DNA of 64,000 nucleotides from Mesorhizobium sp. WSM3626 (GTDB lineage: Bacteria; Pseudomonadota; Alphaproteobacteria; Rhizobiales; Rhizobiaceae): the NCBI RefSeq assembly GCF_000513935.1, contig NZ_AZUY01000021.1:342-64341 (forward strand), read 5' to 3'. The notes under the pieces are model-generated. The model ran no database searches, was not told the DNA's origin, and was given only the letters and a program-made list of their open reading frames with translations. Within the stretch, counting starts at the first letter, position 1. Every line of letters begins with the position of its first letter. Positions 34,218 through 42,797 of the stretch are shown here, piece by piece. A program made the translations under genes and the position numbers.

Positions 34218-35513
34218 ATGAGCGAGCCACTGGATAGTGCCGGCCAGAGGAAAAGCGAGCGAAAGGAAGGCGGCGTTGTCCGGGCCCTCGGGCTTGGACT
34301 GATTACCGGCGCGGCTGACGACGATTGTTCGGCGATCGGTACCTACGCCAGTGCCGGAGCCCGATTTGGGCCCGACCTGCTGTGGACAGCACCGGTTACT
34401 CTGCCGATGATGTATCTCGTCGTCTATCTTTCATCCAAACTTGGTCAGGTTTCGGGTCGTGGGCTATTCAAGGTCATATCCGATTTCTATCCGCGTTGGC
34501 TGCTATGGTCTGTTCTGACGGGCGTGCTGATTGGCAATACGATCGAGGCAGCCGCCGACCTTGGTGCCATGTCGGCGGCCGTTATGTTGTTCGTTCCGCT
34601 GCCTGGTCCACTGATCGTCATTGTCGTCGCGATCGTCATTTTTGCCCTGCAGGTATTTGGATCCTACACCTTGATCCGCGATGTGTTCCGATGGCTGGCG
34701 CTGGCGCTGCTTGCCTATGTGGTCTCCGCGCTGCTTGCCAAACCGGATGCGGCTTCGGTCCTTCGCGGCACGCTGCTGCCAAGGATCGAGTTCAGCCGCG
34801 AATACCTGTCCATCCTGGTCGCCATCGTCGGGACGACGCTCTCCGCATATCTCTACACCTGGCAGTCGAACCAGGAGGTGGAGGAGGAGATTGCCAAGGG
34901 CAGAACGACCCTTGAAGAACGCAAGGGCGCCACCGAGGGCGAACTCCGGCGATCCCGCCGCGATATCCTGATCGGCATGACGTTCTCCAATCTGATCATG
35001 TATTTCATCATTCTTTCGACAGGGTCGACGCTCTACAAAGCCGGCCAGACTCAGATCGACACCGCTGCGCAGGCGGCCGAAGCGCTGCGGCCGCTTGCCG
35101 GCGATGCGGCGGGAATTCTTTTTGCCGCAGGCGTAATTGGCGTCGGCCTTCTGGCTGTGCCGGTCATGACGGCTGGCGCTGCCTTTGATTTCGCCCAAGC
35201 GATGGGATGGAAGAATGGCTTGAATGCCAAACCCCGGCAGGCTCCTAAATTCTACATGGCGATCGGGATAATCACGCTGGTGGCGGTGGGTCTCAATTTC
35301 CTCGGCTTCAATCCGATGAAAGCCATGGTCTGGTCGGGCATCGTGCAAGGGTTTTCCACGCCTCCGCTCCTGCTTCTCATTCTCATCATGACCAACAATC
35401 GCAAGATCATGGGTGACAAGGTCAACAGCAAAAGCACGAACATCCTGGGTGGCGCGACGACCCTGGCGATTTTTTCGGCGTCGGCGGGTCTGGCGGCAAG
35501 CTGGTTCCTGTAA
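34218..35513 (+). CDS. NRAMP-related transporter, second copy, more diverged metal site
   Basis: A 431-residue NRAMP-fold membrane protein paralogous to the one at 23224-24534. Here helix 1 reads GAADDDCSAIGTYASAG in place of DPGN, and helix 6 reads GTTLSAYLYTW in place of MPH, so of the classical ligands only acidic residues remain. The charged QEVEEE loop after helix 6 is shared. Substrate unknown; a non-transition-metal ion is possible. An EcfG promoter lies ~100 bases upstream. The ATG at 34218 gives the normal short N-terminus; the frame extends upstream without homologous sequence. Confidence 0.83.
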   Translation: MSEPLDSAGQRKSERKEGGVVRALGLGLITGAADDDCSAIGTYASAGARFGPDLLWTAPVTLPMMYLVVYLSSKLGQVSGRGLFKVISDFYPRWLLWSVLTGVLIGNTIEAAADLGAMSAAVMLFVPLPGPLIVIVVAIVIFALQVFGSYTLIRDVFRWLALALLAYVVSALLAKPDAASVLRGTLLPRIEFSREYLSILVAIVGTTLSAYLYTWQSNQEVEEEIAKGRTTLEERKGATEGELRRSRRDILIGMTFSNLIMYFIILSTGSTLYKAGQTQIDTAAQAAEALRPLAGDAAGILFAAGVIGVGLLAVPVMTAGAAFDFAQAMGWKNGLNAKPRQAPKFYMAIGIITLVAVGLNFLGFNPMKAMVWSGIVQGFSTPPLLLLILIMTNNRKIMGDKVNSKSTNILGGATTLAIFSASAGLAASWFL

Positions 35514-35545
35514 TTCGCGGGACGTGAAGTATCTTCAGGCGTGGC

Positions 35546-35570
35546 GGAACATCGGCGATCAATTGTCGTT
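35546..35570 (+). promoter_or_regulatory. EcfG-type promoter, perfect consensus (GGAAC-N16-CGTT)
   Basis: Exact match to both boxes, 30 bases upstream of the ATG of the 165-residue hydrophilic protein. Confidence 0.8.
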
Positions 35571-35599
35571 GACACGCTTGTGAGAGAGAGGACACCGCC

Positions 35600-36097
35600 A
35601 TGTCAAACTTCCAGGCCGCCACTCCGGATCGTCTGCGGCAACTCAGGCTAGAGGCTTCAGCTCATTTCACTCCGATGATGCTGCACGAAGCATTGCTGCG
35701 GCTTTCCCACGCCTGTGGAGGTGAAAGCCTTGAGCGGTTCGAGAAGGCCATGGTCGCCCAGATCGAAGCGACGAAGGACGACCGGGCCGATTTCGAAACG
35801 ATCAAGGAATTCGCGATCGAGCAGCTTTATGCCGTGATCCGGGAAGCGAACGATTCGCCCAAGAAGAAACAGTCGCTGGAAAAGACAGAAACCCGCAGGA
35901 CGCCCGGCCGCTCCGAAGAACCGCAGACGCTCGAGGATCAACTGCAGGCCGGGTTGGAGGATTCTTTTCCCGCGAGCGACCCGCCAGCGGTCGTGTCCAC
36001 AGCCATTCCAGGCGGAGCAAAGAAGCTGGTCGGGACCGACGAGGTGCTGAAAAAGCAGCGAGAAGAGGCGGCCAGGAAGGCCAGCCAACAACCATAG
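35600..36097 (+). CDS. Hydrophilic hypothetical protein, likely general-stress protein
   Basis: A 165-residue soluble protein with no signal peptide or membrane segment. The N-terminal ~80 residues are helical (MLHEALLRLSHACGGESLERF); the C-terminal half is highly charged and includes LEDSFPASDPPAV, a motif I recall from many small rhizobial stress proteins. Function unknown. A perfect EcfG promoter and GAGAGGA ribosome site precede the ATG. It is convergent with the catalase gene, which ends 56 bases away and also has an EcfG promoter. Confidence 0.72.
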   Translation: MSNFQAATPDRLRQLRLEASAHFTPMMLHEALLRLSHACGGESLERFEKAMVAQIEATKDDRADFETIKEFAIEQLYAVIREANDSPKKKQSLEKTETRRTPGRSEEPQTLEDQLQAGLEDSFPASDPPAVVSTAIPGGAKKLVGTDEVLKKQREEAARKASQQP

Positions 36098-36153
36098 CGC
36101 CAAGGCCTGGCTGCAAACCAGGCCCGCAGTCAAGAGCTGGCATCGCTGTCCTA

Positions 36154-38265
36154 TCAAAGCTTGACGGCTGTCTCCCGCGCCCACAGGCGCAGTTTGCGAC
36201 AGGTCTGCACGAATGTCTTCACGGAAGCTGCGGTATCAAGCCCTATCAGCCCCTCATCGGCATCGGGAGCGACGCCCGCCCTGGCCAGGAGAGGCCCGGC
36301 TCCCGGTGTGAAGCCGATGAACTTGCAATGAGCGAAGGCATCGGACACGAAGTCCTTCGCGGCCGCCTCATTGAGCAGCATCTCGGCGCCTTCCTCGGAG
36401 AGGAGCAGCACCACCGCGTCGAACAAGACCGATGGACCGCCGTCGATCATGTGCCTGGCCTCGATGTTGGTGCCGTCAGCCGCCTCGACGCCGCCAACCT
36501 TGGGCGCAACCACCTCCATTACCGCGCCTTCCGCTTCGATGGCGGAACGCAGTTCTTCGAACAGTGCGATGTCGGCTCCATTGCTAAGCAAGGCGCCGAC
36601 TTTGCGGCCTTTGAAACTGTCGGGCCCGTTTTCGATGATGCTGAGCGCCGGCGACGGCGGCAAGTCGTTGCGCGTCGGAACCGCTGTCTCGGCGGGTTCG
36701 GGCATATCGCGAATGCCGAGCTTACCGGCGACGGTAGTCGCCAGGGTTTCGTCGATGTTCAGCAAATGCGAGACCATGCGTTCGCGGATCGCCGGTGCCT
36801 GGACCTTGCTTAATTCAAACGTCAGCGCCATGGCGATGTGACGCTGCTCCGGCGGGGTCTGGCTGTTGAAAAATTGCCGGGCCTGGCTGTAGTGATCGGC
36901 GAAGCTTTCCGCGCGCAGGCGTATTTTCTGGCCTTCCTCGGCATTGCCGAAGGAACGGAAGCCGCGTTGCGGATCCTCGCGCGGTCCCAATCCCCATGAA
37001 TTCGGCTCGTAGTTGGCGCGTCCCACTGGATTCCGCATGGCCATGTGACCGTCCTGTTGAAAATGGGCGAATGGGCACTTCGGGGCATTGATCGGGAGAT
37101 GGGTAAAGTTCGGGCTGCCCAGCCGTTTCAATTGGGTGTCGAGATAGGAGAAGTTGCGGCCCTGCAGAAGCGGATCGTTGGAGAAGTCGATCCCGGGCGG
37201 CACATTCTGCGTCATGAATGCGACCTGCTCGGTCTCGGCGAAGAAATTGTCCGGCATCCTGTCCAGCACAAGCCGCCCGACCGGGATTGGCTCGAGTATC
37301 TCTTCAGGAATGATCTTTGTCGCGTCCAGGATGTCGAAGTCGAAGTTGTCGGCAAACGCCTGATCGAACAATTGCACCGTCAACTCCCATTCCGGGAAAT
37401 TGCCGGACTGGATGGCTTCCCACAGATCGCGACGGTGAAAGTCGGGGTCGGCGCCATCGATCTTGACCGCCTCGTTCCAAACCACTGATTGCATGCCGAG
37501 CTTAGGCTTCCAGATGAATTTGACGAAGGTGGATTCGTCTTTCGCGTTGACGAGGCGGAACGTGTGCACGCCAAAGCCCTGCATGAAGCGGAAGGAGCGC
37601 GGGATCGCGCGATCTGACATGATCCACATCACCATGTGCATCGATTCCGGCATCAGGCTGATGAAGTCCCAGAAATTATCGTGCGCGGTCTGGGCTTGAG
37701 GGAAGGCCCGGTCCGGCTCCTGCTTGGCGGCATGGATCAGATCGGGAAACTTGATCGCGTCCTGGATGAAGAAGACCGGAATATTGTTGCCGACCAGATC
37801 CCAATTGCCTTCCCTGGTGTAGAGCTTGACCGCAAAGCCGCGCACGTCCCGGGCGAGATCGAACGAGCCCTTGTTGCCGGCAACCGTCGAGAACCGCACA
37901 AAAGCCGGCGTCTTTTCGCCGGCTCTCTGGAAAATGTCGGCACGTGTGTATTGGGCCAGTGACCCGTAGGTCTCGAAGTAGCCATGCGCGCCGTAGCCGC
38001 GGGCATGGACGACCCTTTCCGGGATGCGTTCGTGGTCGAAGTGAAAAATCTTCTCGCGAAAATGAGAGTCCTCGATCAGCGATGGTCCGCGTTCGCCGAT
38101 CCGCAATGTGTTTTGATCATCGGAGACGGGTGTTCCGAGCGCTGTGGTCAGAGTGGGCGTCTCACCTCCGGCGATCTGGTGCAATTCCCCGCCGTTTCCA
38201 CGCGCGCTATCCGGTTCCAGTCCACTTGCCGATTGGCGAGCGGAGCGACGGGCGGATTTGGCCAT
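36154..38265 (-). CDS. katE: Large-subunit monofunctional catalase (clade 2, HPII-like)
   Basis: Breaks down H2O2 to water and O2 in the cytoplasm. At 703 residues it is the large-subunit type with a C-terminal flavodoxin-like domain ([14 protein letters not shown] onward). Active-site residues are present: the catalytic His in [11 protein letters not shown], the catalytic Asn in GNNIPVFF, the proximal haem Tyr in NFSYLDTQ, and the [11 protein letters not shown] block. HPII-type catalases are classic stationary-phase/general-stress enzymes, which fits the EcfG-like promoter ~50 bases upstream and the sigma-factor gene next door on the other strand. Confidence 0.95.
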   Translation of the reverse strand: MAKSARRSARQSASGLEPDSARGNGGELHQIAGGETPTLTTALGTPVSDDQNTLRIGERGPSLIEDSHFREKIFHFDHERIPERVVHARGYGAHGYFETYGSLAQYTRADIFQRAGEKTPAFVRFSTVAGNKGSFDLARDVRGFAVKLYTREGNWDLVGNNIPVFFIQDAIKFPDLIHAAKQEPDRAFPQAQTAHDNFWDFISLMPESMHMVMWIMSDRAIPRSFRFMQGFGVHTFRLVNAKDESTFVKFIWKPKLGMQSVVWNEAVKIDGADPDFHRRDLWEAIQSGNFPEWELTVQLFDQAFADNFDFDILDATKIIPEEILEPIPVGRLVLDRMPDNFFAETEQVAFMTQNVPPGIDFSNDPLLQGRNFSYLDTQLKRLGSPNFTHLPINAPKCPFAHFQQDGHMAMRNPVGRANYEPNSWGLGPREDPQRGFRSFGNAEEGQKIRLRAESFADHYSQARQFFNSQTPPEQRHIAMALTFELSKVQAPAIRERMVSHLLNIDETLATTVAGKLGIRDMPEPAETAVPTRNDLPPSPALSIIENGPDSFKGRKVGALLSNGADIALFEELRSAIEAEGAVMEVVAPKVGGVEAADGTNIEARHMIDGGPSVLFDAVVLLLSEEGAEMLLNEAAAKDFVSDAFAHCKFIGFTPGAGPLLARAGVAPDADEGLIGLDTAASVKTFVQTCRKLRLWARETAVKL

Positions 38266-38313
38266 GAAAGATCCTCGATTTGATGCCGGAAGATTAAAGT
38301 ATTCAGGGCGTCA

Positions 38314-38338
38314 AACTGCCGGTGTGCGGCTTTGTTCC
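38314..38338 (-). promoter_or_regulatory. EcfG-type promoter (GGAAC-N16-AGTT)
   Basis: Minus-strand match ~49 bases upstream of the catalase start codon. Confidence 0.65.
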
Positions 38339-38499
38339 CAAAAAGAACGGGTGCGCTGCGGATCCATCATCGAAGGAGGCGTCATCGTTGCGGCCTGCCG
38401 AATTTCTGAAGAGTTGTCCTCGGTGCGAGGAACGAACCAAACTTCCATGCATTTAGCAGGGGCTGCATTCGTACACTCTTTCTTCTGGGAGCTGGACCA

Positions 38500-39084
38500 T
38501 TGTCATCCGGAGGCTACATTTCGGCCGACCAGGAAACCAATGAAGTTTCCATCGTTGACCTCATACCCGCCCTCCGGGCTTTCGCGCGTACCTTCTGTCG
38601 CGTCCCCGACGATGCCGACGATCTGGTGCAGGAGACGCTGACCAAGGGGCTCGCCAACATCGACAAGTTCGAACCCGGCACACGCATGAAATCGTGGCTC
38701 TTCACCATCATGCGCAACACTTACTATACCCGGATCAAGATTGCTGCCCGGGAAGCGCCAGGCCTGCTCGACTGTGCATCTTCAAGGCCGATTTCGGAAG
38801 CGACCCAGGAATGGAGCGTTCAGAGCAAGGAAGTTCACGGCGCCATTCAAAGGCTACCTGAACACCAACGCGAGGTTCTGATGCTGATCGGCGTTCTGGG
38901 AGTAAGCTATGAGGAAACGGCCGAGATATGCGGCTGCGCGGTAGGGACGGTCAAAAGTCGGCTGAATCGTGCCCGCGCCAATATTCTCGAGTTGCTTGGG
39001 GAGAGTTCACTGCAGACATTGATGGAGAGACGAAATCATCTATCGGATGGTCAACTCGGTATCGAGGGTGACAGCCGCAGATAG
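38500..39084 (+). CDS. ecfG: EcfG-type general-stress sigma factor
   Basis: A 194-residue ECF sigma factor. Region 2 covers residues ~20-78 (DADDLVQETLTKGLANIDKF, then KSWLFTIMRNTYYTR) and region 4 residues ~112-165 (LPEHQREVLML, then EETAEICGCAVGTVKSRLNRA). The sequence is of the alphaproteobacterial general-stress class that recognises GGAAC-N16-17-CGTT and is held by NepR. A NepR-like gene meets it tail to tail with no gap, and eleven candidate target promoters lie in this window. No EcfG site was seen upstream, so autoregulation is not evident. The TTG start at 38500 has GGGAG about 9 bases before it. Confidence 0.85.
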   Translation: MSSGGYISADQETNEVSIVDLIPALRAFARTFCRVPDDADDLVQETLTKGLANIDKFEPGTRMKSWLFTIMRNTYYTRIKIAAREAPGLLDCASSRPISEATQEWSVQSKEVHGAIQRLPEHQREVLMLIGVLGVSYEETAEICGCAVGTVKSRLNRARANILELLGESSLQTLMERRNHLSDGQLGIEGDSRR

Positions 39085-39261
39085 TCAGTTCTTCACGTCA
39101 CGTCGACGCTTCTCGATCAGCGCGTTTTGCAACTCCATCGCCAGCCTGGTCAGCCGGTCTGGAATTTTTTCCTGCTCTATGGCGTCGAGGAGAGAAGTGA
39201 TCTCCTGGTCCATAGCCAGACCGAATTGCGGGTCCACCGTATCATCCCTCGAACGAGACAT
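39085..39261 (-). CDS. NepR-like anti-sigma factor, first copy
   Basis: A 58-residue protein, short enough to be missed by gene callers. Its middle reads LLDAIEQEKIPDRLTRLA, followed by MELQNALIEKRRR, matching the NepR pattern of a helix, a (V/I)PDR kink and a second amphipathic helix that clamps EcfG. It ends exactly where ecfG ends on the other strand (39084/39085). The usual rhizobial arrangement is nepR and ecfG in one operon, so the convergent layout is unusual. The ribosome site is weak (AAGAG). A second NepR-like gene lies at 60525-60719. Confidence 0.65.
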   Translation of the reverse strand: MSRSRDDTVDPQFGLAMDQEITSLLDAIEQEKIPDRLTRLAMELQNALIEKRRRDVKN

Positions 39262-39423
39262 CCAAATTCTCTTGATAATAGCAGTCCCTTGACCTTAGTG
39301 TGGTGACAAATGCTCGAGATTACAAGGCGATATCCACCGCCGGCATGATTACCGGCGGCCCTTGCACAGGTTTATTTCCTTAATCTTACATCGCCGCGGG
39401 CCAAGAATGCGGTGTGACGCCGT

Positions 39424-39642
39424 TCAATCCTTCGGCAACTGGTTCGCGGCATGGTCCTGATATTGGTCGGACTTGATGCGATTGCCATCCAGTCCGCGCT
39501 CCTCGCTGTGCTGTTTCTTGTCGCGATTGGACAGAACCGCGTTTTCTCCGACCTTGTCCTTGGGCAGGTCGGTCATCGCGCCGGCGCCGGTACCCTTGCC
39601 CTGGGTGCCGCGGCCGAAATGTTTTTTGTCGCCGGATGCCAT
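39424..39642 (-). CDS. Small hydrophilic stress-type protein
   Basis: A 72-residue, very polar protein rich in Gly, Lys, Asp and Gln (ASGDKKHFGRGTQGKGTGAG at the N-terminus, ending ANQLPKD), probably disordered. Similar small proteins are common in rhizobia. GGAGGAAATC precedes the ATG at 39642, and an EcfG-type promoter lies ~54 bases upstream inside the 3' end of the methyltransferase gene, so it probably belongs to the stress regulon. Function unknown; a protective role is only suggested by composition. Confidence 0.75.
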   Translation of the reverse strand: MASGDKKHFGRGTQGKGTGAGAMTDLPKDKVGENAVLSNRDKKQHSEERGLDGNRIKSDQYQDHAANQLPKD

Positions 39643-39671
39643 GATTTCCTCCTTCGGATCGGTGACGCTCT

Positions 39672-40637
39672 TCAGCGCCTCTTGTTCGACGTCCGAACTG
39701 GCGGCGCGCGGTAATGTTCCGCCGCACGAGCAAGCAGGAAGGCGTCGCCATCCCACGACCGAAACGGCTTCTCGCCATTGATGACGACCCGCAATTGGTG
39801 AGCTTCCGCCAGACGGCCGATATCGGTGCGGTCCAAAAAAAGCGATCCGCGATAGGAATAGTTCAGCAGGGCCAGCCAGCCCGGCCGTTTCAGAATGCGT
39901 GCGATCTCATCGAAATGCCGCTCGGCCATGCCGGCCAGAACCAGATAAGGAAAGCTGTCGACCGCCAGCACGCAATCGAAACTGCTGTCGTCGAATTCGG
40001 TCAGATCAAGACCGCAGGTTTGACGCAACTCGACATTGCCCAACGCGGCGCATCGGTCGGAGGCAATGGAGATCATCCGCGAGGATATATCGATGCCCAC
40101 CATCCGGTTGAATGATTTGGCAAGCGCACGCTCGAAACGGCCGATGCCACAACCAATGTCCAGAATGTCCCGGCCGGTTCCGGTGAAGTCCTGCTCCTTG
40201 AGCCATGCAGCGACTTCCTCGGTCGTGGCCGACAGCCTTTCCTCATCACCGAGCGATGCGAGCTGGACACTCGCTGTTTGCGAAATCGCTGCCGCCGCAT
40301 CGAAGCTCAACGCCAGCCGCCTGACGACAGCGGCATCGGTCTCGTCGTCGTCGCGTGCGTGCCGAACGGCCGCTCCCGTCGCTCGCAAGGTCGCAAAGGC
40401 GCCGGGTTTGCGGCGAAGCAGCCCGGCTACCTCTTGCAGCCGTTCCTTTTCTTGCGAATTCGAGGGAACGACCTCCAGCACGATCTCCGCCAATTCCGCC
40501 ACCCTGATCTCCACCCGCAGGTGAAGCGCCAGCCTGGCGACGACGGCTTCGGCGCAAACACCATCGGCCATGCAGCCTTTTACGACCGATCTAATCGCCA
40601 TCCGGCGCTGGGCGGATTTTGACCCGGCTGCACTCAT
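39672..40637 (-). CDS. Class I SAM-dependent methyltransferase
   Basis: A 321-residue protein. The first ~140 residues are helical and of unknown role. Residues ~150-260 form a Rossmann methyltransferase domain (motif I ILDIGCGIGRFERAL, then GIDISSRMI, and FDCVLAVDSFPYLVL). It is the last gene of the left half of the glycan cluster, starting 4 bases after the acyltransferase-like gene, so it may methylate a sugar or lipid intermediate. The ATG at 40637 is chosen over an upstream start that would overlap the preceding gene by ~100 bases. Confidence 0.8.
   Translation of the reverse strand: MSAAGSKSAQRRMAIRSVVKGCMADGVCAEAVVARLALHLRVEIRVAELAEIVLEVVPSNSQEKERLQEVAGLLRRKPGAFATLRATGAAVRHARDDDETDAAVVRRLALSFDAAAAISQTASVQLASLGDEERLSATTEEVAAWLKEQDFTGTGRDILDIGCGIGRFERALAKSFNRMVGIDISSRMISIASDRCAALGNVELRQTCGLDLTEFDDSSFDCVLAVDSFPYLVLAGMAERHFDEIARILKRPGWLALLNYSYRGSLFLDRTDIGRLAEAHQLRVVINGEKPFRSWDGDAFLLARAAEHYRAPPVRTSNKRR
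39696..39720 (-). promoter_or_regulatory. EcfG-type promoter (GGAAC-N16-AGTT) inside the methyltransferase gene
   Basis: Minus-strand match 54 bases upstream of the small hydrophilic protein, inside the final codons of the methyltransferase. Confidence 0.55.
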
Positions 40638-40641
40638 GCTA

Positions 40642-41634
40642 TCAGCTCCGCGTCCAGATCCTGCGCATCGTCCACCTGTCGATGGCGCCCCAGCCGTATT
40701 TGTAGGCCTCCTGACCACGCAGGAAATCGAACTCGCGGGCACCCTCGCGGATCGACTCCGCGATCGCGTGGCCGATCAGGATCGCACCTGGACTCTCCTC
40801 GGCATAGGCAGGGTCGAAGCCGCCGAGATAGGCATAGGCGCGACCGCGATGGTGGAAGCCGTAATAGGCGCCGACGGTCTTGCCATCAATTGCCAACAGC
40901 CAGCATCGGACTAGGCCGCGAGCGTCGAGCAAGGGTACTGCGCGCCTGTGGAATTGCTCCACGGCGACATCGGCCAACACGCCACCTCCGTGTCCGGCCC
41001 AGCGCGCGTGGTGCAGGCGGATCAACTGGTCGAGGAAACTTTGGGCATCGCCTCGTGCCGACGACAACGCGGTCCGGCCGCGTCTGGACGCCGCTTGGTG
41101 CGCCCGTCGTAACTGCCGCCTGCGTCGGGAGGGCACGCAGCCCGCAAGGGTTTCGTCGCCGGCGATGGCGAGCACGGGGCAAGCGCCATGTGCGGCTGGC
41201 CGCCCCGCCTTCAGATCGGGGTGTGTAACCGCAAGACCGGCACCGCCTTCCGGCAAATCCGACAGAATCCATTGCGACCAGCCGACCGAGAGGATCTTTT
41301 CGGCAATGATCGCGACGACCTGAGCCTCGGTGCCGGGGACACACAGGATGTCCAGATAGTCGCTGAGCGAGATGCCGACCGGAAGAAGTTTCGACCCAGC
41401 GGTTCCGTGCTCGAGATAGAGCGGCGCCAGCCCAATCAGATCGCCTCCGCGCCAGACCGCGACCGTCGCCAGGTCGCCGGGCGCGAATGTGCGCCACCAT
41501 GGCACCAGCCAGGCGGGAGATTGAAACGGCGTCGCCGAGGAACTCTGCTCCCACAATCTCCACCAATGCGGCGCAAGGGTATCGAATCGCGCCGGATCAT
41601 CGATGATCTCGCTGCGCAACACAGGCTTGCTCAC
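40642..41634 (-). CDS. GNAT-type acyltransferase, CelD/BcsL-like
   Basis: A 330-residue protein of the group annotated as cellulose-biosynthesis CelD-like acetyltransferases, with two GNAT-like halves. Recognisable are SATPFQSPAWLVPWW near residue 35, and the C-terminal AYYGFHHRGRAYAYLGGFDP followed by DFLRGQEAYKYGWG. Such proteins acylate sugars or peptides in envelope pathways. The GTG at 41634 overlaps the stop of the glycosyltransferase gene (GTGA), which supports this start and translational coupling. Acyl donor and acceptor unknown. Confidence 0.75.
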   Translation of the reverse strand: MSKPVLRSEIIDDPARFDTLAPHWWRLWEQSSSATPFQSPAWLVPWWRTFAPGDLATVAVWRGGDLIGLAPLYLEHGTAGSKLLPVGISLSDYLDILCVPGTEAQVVAIIAEKILSVGWSQWILSDLPEGGAGLAVTHPDLKAGRPAAHGACPVLAIAGDETLAGCVPSRRRRQLRRAHQAASRRGRTALSSARGDAQSFLDQLIRLHHARWAGHGGGVLADVAVEQFHRRAVPLLDARGLVRCWLLAIDGKTVGAYYGFHHRGRAYAYLGGFDPAYAEESPGAILIGHAIAESIREGAREFDFLRGQEAYKYGWGAIDRWTMRRIWTRS

Positions 41635-42695
41635 GGTGTGACGGCGAGGCGCCCGGCATCGGTGCCGAGTCGTGCCAGCGCTTGATAGGCGTCCATGTAA
41701 GACGAGATCATTCGTTCCAGCGAAAACCGCCGCCGCGCCTCGGCCCGGCATGTCTCGGGGTCGAGGCTGGACGCCGCAATGATGGCTTGCGCCATCTCGT
41801 CGATCGTATTGACGAGAAAGCCTGTCCTGCCATGCTCGATGACATCGGGAAGCGCACCATTCGGAAAGGCGACCACCGGTGTGCCGCAGGCCAGCGCCTC
41901 CATGGCGACAAGTGAGCTGGTCTCGGCGGCAAGGCTCGGGATGACCAGACAGCGCGCTGCGTTGAGAAAGCGCCGCTTGGCGGTGAAACCGAGCGGACCA
42001 AGGAAGCGGCGGCGGCCATCGAGGCGAGGTTGGACCTCGTCGCGAAAGTAGCGCGCGTGCGTTTCATAGGGATAGACCTTGCCGCCGACAACCAGCGGCA
42101 CACCTGCTTGCTTGGCTGCGTCCAGCGCCAGGTGGATGCCCTTTTCCGGGCAGATCCGGCTGAGAACCAGTGCAAAGTCGCGCTTCGCTTGCGGCAGGCT
42201 GAGCGCCTCTATGTCGACGCCGTTCGGAATCGGCGCCGCCAGTCTGGCGCCTGATGGCGCGGTTTTCTGCTGGGCGGCCGAGACCGCATGAAGCCACAGG
42301 TCGTCGCGCGTCGGGCGCAGTGCCTCGGCCGGATACCAATCCAGCGGCAGGTGAAGCGTCACCAAGGTCGGGCCACCGTCTGGTAGATAGGCATCGAAAT
42401 CGATGCCGTGTAGATGAACCACATCGATCGGCCAGCTGGCGCGGGCAGCGGCGATCGCGTCGCGATGAGCCTGCTGCGCGCGGCTCTTGGCCGCCTCGTC
42501 GAGCACGCCGCTTTCCGCCGGTGTCTCCACAAGCGTGCCGCTCGCGCTGGAGCCCCGGCAGCCGACGACGATCGACCGGTGACCCGTGCGAACCAGTGCC
42601 CGATCGAGCATCGACAGGACCTGTTCGGCACCCCCGACCGCATCCGGTCCGACAGGCGCGAGGGGATAGGCGACATTGAGGACGGTGAGCGTCAT
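41631..42695 (-). CDS. Glycosyltransferase family 4
   Basis: A 354-residue GT-B glycosyltransferase, cytoplasmic. The acceptor-side domain has GGAEQVLSMLDRAL, and the donor-side domain has the family-4 features LVLSRICPEKGIHLALDAA and the E-x7-E block (ALACGTPVVAFPNGALPDVI). It would add a sugar from a nucleotide donor to the cluster's product. It follows the glycoside-hydrolase-like gene by ~100 bases. A GTG 15 bases earlier is also a possible start. Confidence 0.85.
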   Translation of the reverse strand: MTLTVLNVAYPLAPVGPDAVGGAEQVLSMLDRALVRTGHRSIVVGCRGSSASGTLVETPAESGVLDEAAKSRAQQAHRDAIAAARASWPIDVVHLHGIDFDAYLPDGGPTLVTLHLPLDWYPAEALRPTRDDLWLHAVSAAQQKTAPSGARLAAPIPNGVDIEALSLPQAKRDFALVLSRICPEKGIHLALDAAKQAGVPLVVGGKVYPYETHARYFRDEVQPRLDGRRRFLGPLGFTAKRRFLNAARCLVIPSLAAETSSLVAMEALACGTPVVAFPNGALPDVIEHGRTGFLVNTIDEMAQAIIAASSLDPETCRAEARRRFSLERMISSYMDAYQALARLGTDAGRLAVTP

Positions 42696-42797
42696 GGCCG
42701 GCCGAGCCACGGTGCCAGAGGCAGTGAATTGGTGGACCCGTGAGCTTCTACTTCGGTCGATGCAGTCAATGATCGCGGACCGGGTCGCATGAGAGCC

